Shown: positions 61,699-64,000 of the stretch, piece by piece
Numbering within the stretch: position 1 is the first letter of the stretch
How the letters are laid out: each line of letters opens with the position of its first letter
From: Flavobacteriaceae bacterium LSUCC0859
GTDB taxonomy: Bacteria > Bacteroidota > Bacteroidia > Flavobacteriales > Flavobacteriaceae
Length of the DNA stretch: 64,000 nt
Assembly: GCA_022239325.1 (NCBI GenBank)
Contig: JAKOGP010000001.1
Location: 124,001 to 188,000, forward strand
Direction of reading: 5' to 3'
Position numbers and translations under genes: made by a program
Notes under the pieces: model-generated
The model's database searches: none
What the model was told of the DNA's origin: nothing
The model's input: only the letters and a program-made list of their open reading frames with translations

Positions 61699-63111
61699 TT
61701 ACTCTATGAGCTTCACGTCCATCTCCTCGTATTGCATAATAAAGGAGGCCTGGTTATAATATCCCTCAGAGGAACCTCCAGCTCTTTTGAACAATGGACT
61801 GTAATAAAAAGTGTGGTCTGTGTAAGTCACGGGGCCTAGCTGCTTATGGGCTGCCTGCCAACCGTTTTTATAAGCCATTTTAAGAGCCATGTCCATAGTG
61901 AGATCAAAGCCTCTGATGGCTAGGGCGTCTGGAAACTTACCAAAGCGTTCCTCGTAAGCTTGAGTCACCGCATTTTGGGTTGTATTCTTATAAAAACTAG
62001 GAAAGCAAAAAGACAAGGCAGAGAGGTGTTGGTTATCTATTACATCATTGTCAAAGGCCTTGCTCCTATTGGTAGTAAACATTTTAATCTTGACCTTTTC
62101 TGTAATATTCGCATTTAAAATAGAGCTCACACTGGAGACCAATTTTAAATTTTCAGACTCTACAAAAACCCAATTGGGAATCACAGAGTCTAGCTGGGTG
62201 GCAAAGGTGTCTATCTCAATAGACATATTTTCAATGAGCTCTACCTCAAAGGCACGGGGAAATAATTCTTTAATCTGTGAGGCCGCCTCTTTATTCTCTT
62301 CATCTGCAATCAAAACCACTTTTTCTCCTGCATAGGTTTTTGCGGCATAGGACAGTAATTTTTCTCGGAGAATCGCTTCTTTTGGAACCGGGTAAAAGGC
62401 ATTTTCATAAGGCAACTTAGACTCAGAAACTACAGGTAAAACAGCGGGAATTTGCAGCTGCTGAGCATATCTGATCAATACGGGCTGTACCCCAGAGGAA
62501 AGTGGTCCAAAAACAGCGTCTGGAGTTGCAATGGTGTCTTTATATAAGTTGTTGTAAAAAGAGGTGCCGTCTAATTGTGTGTCTACTGGGATGGCAGTGA
62601 GCTTAATACCCATCTGAGCTAAAGAGTCTGCAGCCAGTAGGGCCCCAGTATAAAAACTCATGCTGAGTTTCATATCTCTTCTGGCCTCTATGGTCTTTTG
62701 TCCCAATAAGGAATCTTGGAAGTTCATCTTGTCTAACCTAAAGGGAAGGGCGTATAGAAATTTCAAATCTACGGGAGCTTCTTGAAGGCTATCTAAAAAG
62801 GGAATTTGATCGGACAAGGAAGCGGGGGTATAATAAGCTTTCTTTTCCATAAACAGAGAGTCTGGAAGAGAGCTGCCAAAACCATCCGAAGGAGGTACTA
62901 GCATTGGTATTTTAATTTGAACTCCCACAGGAAGCTCCATGGAGGTCTGAGACAAATGGGGATTCAGTGCCGCCAAAGAGTCCAGAGAAATGCCAAAATC
63001 TTGTGTCATTTTCCACCTGCTATCTCCTGGTTTCACCGTATAATTCACATGCTGTGCTTGGACAAAATATCCAACACACAACAGCAAAAAAAACATCCCT
63101 CTTTTACTCAT
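61699..63111 (-). CDS. LysM - periplasmic binding-protein-like fusion
   Basis: A 470-residue exported protein. Signal peptide about 1-19 (MSKRGMFFLLLCVGYFVQA). A LysM module (about 22-70: VNYTVKPGDSRWKMTQDFGI, then LNPHL) binds peptidoglycan glycan chains. From about 130 it resembles a type I periplasmic binding protein (MSFYTGALLAADSLAQMGIK, DAVFGPLSSGVQPV, KVVLIADEENKEAASQIKEL, FPDALAIRGFDLTMDMALKM). A ligand is not known. It starts 4 bp after guaA ends, so is probably on the guaA transcript. Confidence 0.82.
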   Translation of the reverse strand: MSKRGMFFLLLCVGYFVQAQHVNYTVKPGDSRWKMTQDFGISLDSLAALNPHLSQTSMELPVGVQIKIPMLVPPSDGFGSSLPDSLFMEKKAYYTPASLSDQIPFLDSLQEAPVDLKFLYALPFRLDKMNFQDSLLGQKTIEARRDMKLSMSFYTGALLAADSLAQMGIKLTAIPVDTQLDGTSFYNNLYKDTIATPDAVFGPLSSGVQPVLIRYAQQLQIPAVLPVVSESKLPYENAFYPVPKEAILREKLLSYAAKTYAGEKVVLIADEENKEAASQIKELFPRAFEVELIENMSIEIDTFATQLDSVIPNWVFVESENLKLVSSVSSILNANITEKVKIKMFTTNRSKAFDNDVIDNQHLSALSFCFPSFYKNTTQNAVTQAYEERFGKFPDALAIRGFDLTMDMALKMAYKNGWQAAHKQLGPVTYTDHTFYYSPLFKRAGGSSEGYYNQASFIMQYEEMDVKLIE

Positions 63112-63115
63112 AAGC

Positions 63116-64000
63116 TTATTCCCATTCTATGGTTGCAGGTGGCTTGGAACTAATGTCATAGACCACCCTGTTTACCCCTTTTACTTTGTTTATAATATCG
63201 TTAGAGATTTTCTGAAGCAACTCGTAAGGTAAATTTACCCAGTCTGCTGTCATACCATCTGTGCTCTCTACCGCTCTGAGCGCAACACATTTTTCATAGG
63301 TTCTCTCGTCTCCCATCACACCCACACTTTGCACAGGCAATAAAATAGCACCTGCCTGCCACACTTTGTCATACCAGCCAGAGCGCTTTAGGTGGCCAAT
63401 AAATACAGCGTCTACCTCCTGAAGTATGGCTACTTTTTCTGCCGTGATGTCTCCTAAAATCCGAATGGCCAAACCAGGGCCAGGGAAAGGATGCCTACCC
63501 AATAAAGATGGGTCTATACCCATAGAAGCTCCAACCCTACGCACCTCATCTTTAAACAACATTCTCAAGGGCTCCACCACTTTGAGTTTCATATAATCTG
63601 GTAATCCACCCACATTGTGATGGCTCTTGATGGTAGCAGAAGGACCTCCTGTAGCAGAGACGGACTCTATCACATCTGGATAAATGGTACCCTGTGCCAA
63701 CCAAGTAGCGTCCTCCACTAACTGAGACTCTGCGTCAAATACTTCTATAAAAGCCTTTCCAATAGCCTTTCTTTTCCTCTCAGGGTCTGCTTCTCCAGCT
63801 AGAGCTTGCAAAAAGCGTGCCGATGCGTCTACCCCTTTTACATTTAAGCCCATGCCATGGTACTGTTCTAAAACCTCGTCAAACTCGTTCTTTCTTAGCA
63901 ATCCGTTATTTACAAAAATACAGTGAAGCTGCGCACCTATGGCCTTGTGTAAAAGAACAGCAGCCACAGTAGAGTCTACCCCACCTGAAAGCCCTAAAAT
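63116..64000 (-). CDS. guaA: GMP synthase (glutamine-hydrolysing), 5'-truncated by window edge
   Basis: C-terminal 294 residues of GuaA, which aminates XMP to GMP. The PP-loop ATP site [11 protein letters not shown] is present at the right edge (complement of 63960-63995). [62 protein letters not shown] and the C-terminal dimerisation domain ending KPPATIEWE follow. The glutaminase domain is outside the window. The GTG at about 63967 is internal and not a start. Confidence 0.96.
   Translation of the reverse strand: MLGLSGGVDSTVAAVLLHKAIGAQLHCIFVNNGLLRKNEFDEVLEQYHGMGLNVKGVDASARFLQALAGEADPERKRKAIGKAFIEVFDAESQLVEDATWLAQGTIYPDVIESVSATGGPSATIKSHHNVGGLPDYMKLKVVEPLRMLFKDEVRRVGASMGIDPSLLGRHPFPGPGLAIRILGDITAEKVAILQEVDAVFIGHLKRSGWYDKVWQAGAILLPVQSVGVMGDERTYEKCVALRAVESTDGMTADWVNLPYELLQKISNDIINKVKGVNRVVYDISSKPPATIEWE

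Overview
The window reads as ordinary chromosome of a member of the Bacteroidota, most likely a marine member of the Flavobacteriaceae. The grounds are the AT-rich composition, Bacteroidota-type -7 promoter boxes (TAnnTTTG), weak or absent Shine-Dalgarno sites, frequent TTG starts, and lineage-typical families (DUF3822, DUF4097 and head-GIN proteins, UMF1-family MFS transporter, two-subunit-like PqqB-type hydrolase, flavobacterial-style GyrA and DnaX). No phage, insertion sequence, CRISPR array, rRNA or tRNA was seen. Coding density is high. The only RNA gene is rnpB.

Layout: 1-1.6 kb, the 3' part of a thiolase gene and a C40-like protein lacking its catalytic cysteine; 1.65-8.3 kb, a TPR protein and gyrA on the minus strand, divergent from clpC; 8.3-13.4 kb, the threonine operon thrA-thrB-thrC behind a candidate leader-peptide attenuator; 13.5-16.1 kb, a PqqB-like hydrolase and a secreted aminopeptidase P; 16.2-19.4 kb, gcvT, a sugar-nucleotide reductase-like protein, a pterin carbinolamine dehydratase and yebC; 19.5-23 kb, a minus-strand run (helicase, kdsB, HAD phosphatase, acyltransferase); 23-27.9 kb, two Bacteroidota proteins, rsmD, antisense-overlapping rnpB, dnaX and miaE; 27.9-39.5 kb, mostly minus-strand housekeeping (ppk1, pdxH, rnz, pyrB, pyrR, rpsA, cmk, lon) with a DCC-family gene.

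From 39.8 to 42.7 kb lies an ECF sigma operon: sigma factor, membrane-anchored partner, and two secreted beta-solenoid/adhesin-like proteins. Then come a UMF1 transporter, a lipoprotein, two msrB genes, lpdA, divergent aroQ/xerD, an alpha-glucosidase, an M20 amidohydrolase, a second ECF sigma with a four-helix membrane partner, an acyltransferase, head-to-head overlapping NUDIX and cyclophilin genes, mnmA, yidC, pyrG, a DUF3820 gene, a Tat-exported TIM-barrel protein, a LysM/periplasmic-binding fusion and the 3' part of guaA, which runs off the right edge.

I did not find a new multi-gene defence or metabolic system. The most distinctive signal is structural. At five gene ends (C40-like gene, thrC, DCC gene, cyclophilin, mnmA) the last bases of the gene, including the stop codon, are repeated immediately downstream, as 14, about 30, 50, 19 and 84 bp units. 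A sixth gene end is followed by a degenerate GTTTAG-like tract. Other points of interest are the threonine leader peptide, the coincidence of TTG 'start codons' with promoter boxes, probable leaderless transcripts, and a TGTAACAAAT motif upstream of both ECF sigma genes.
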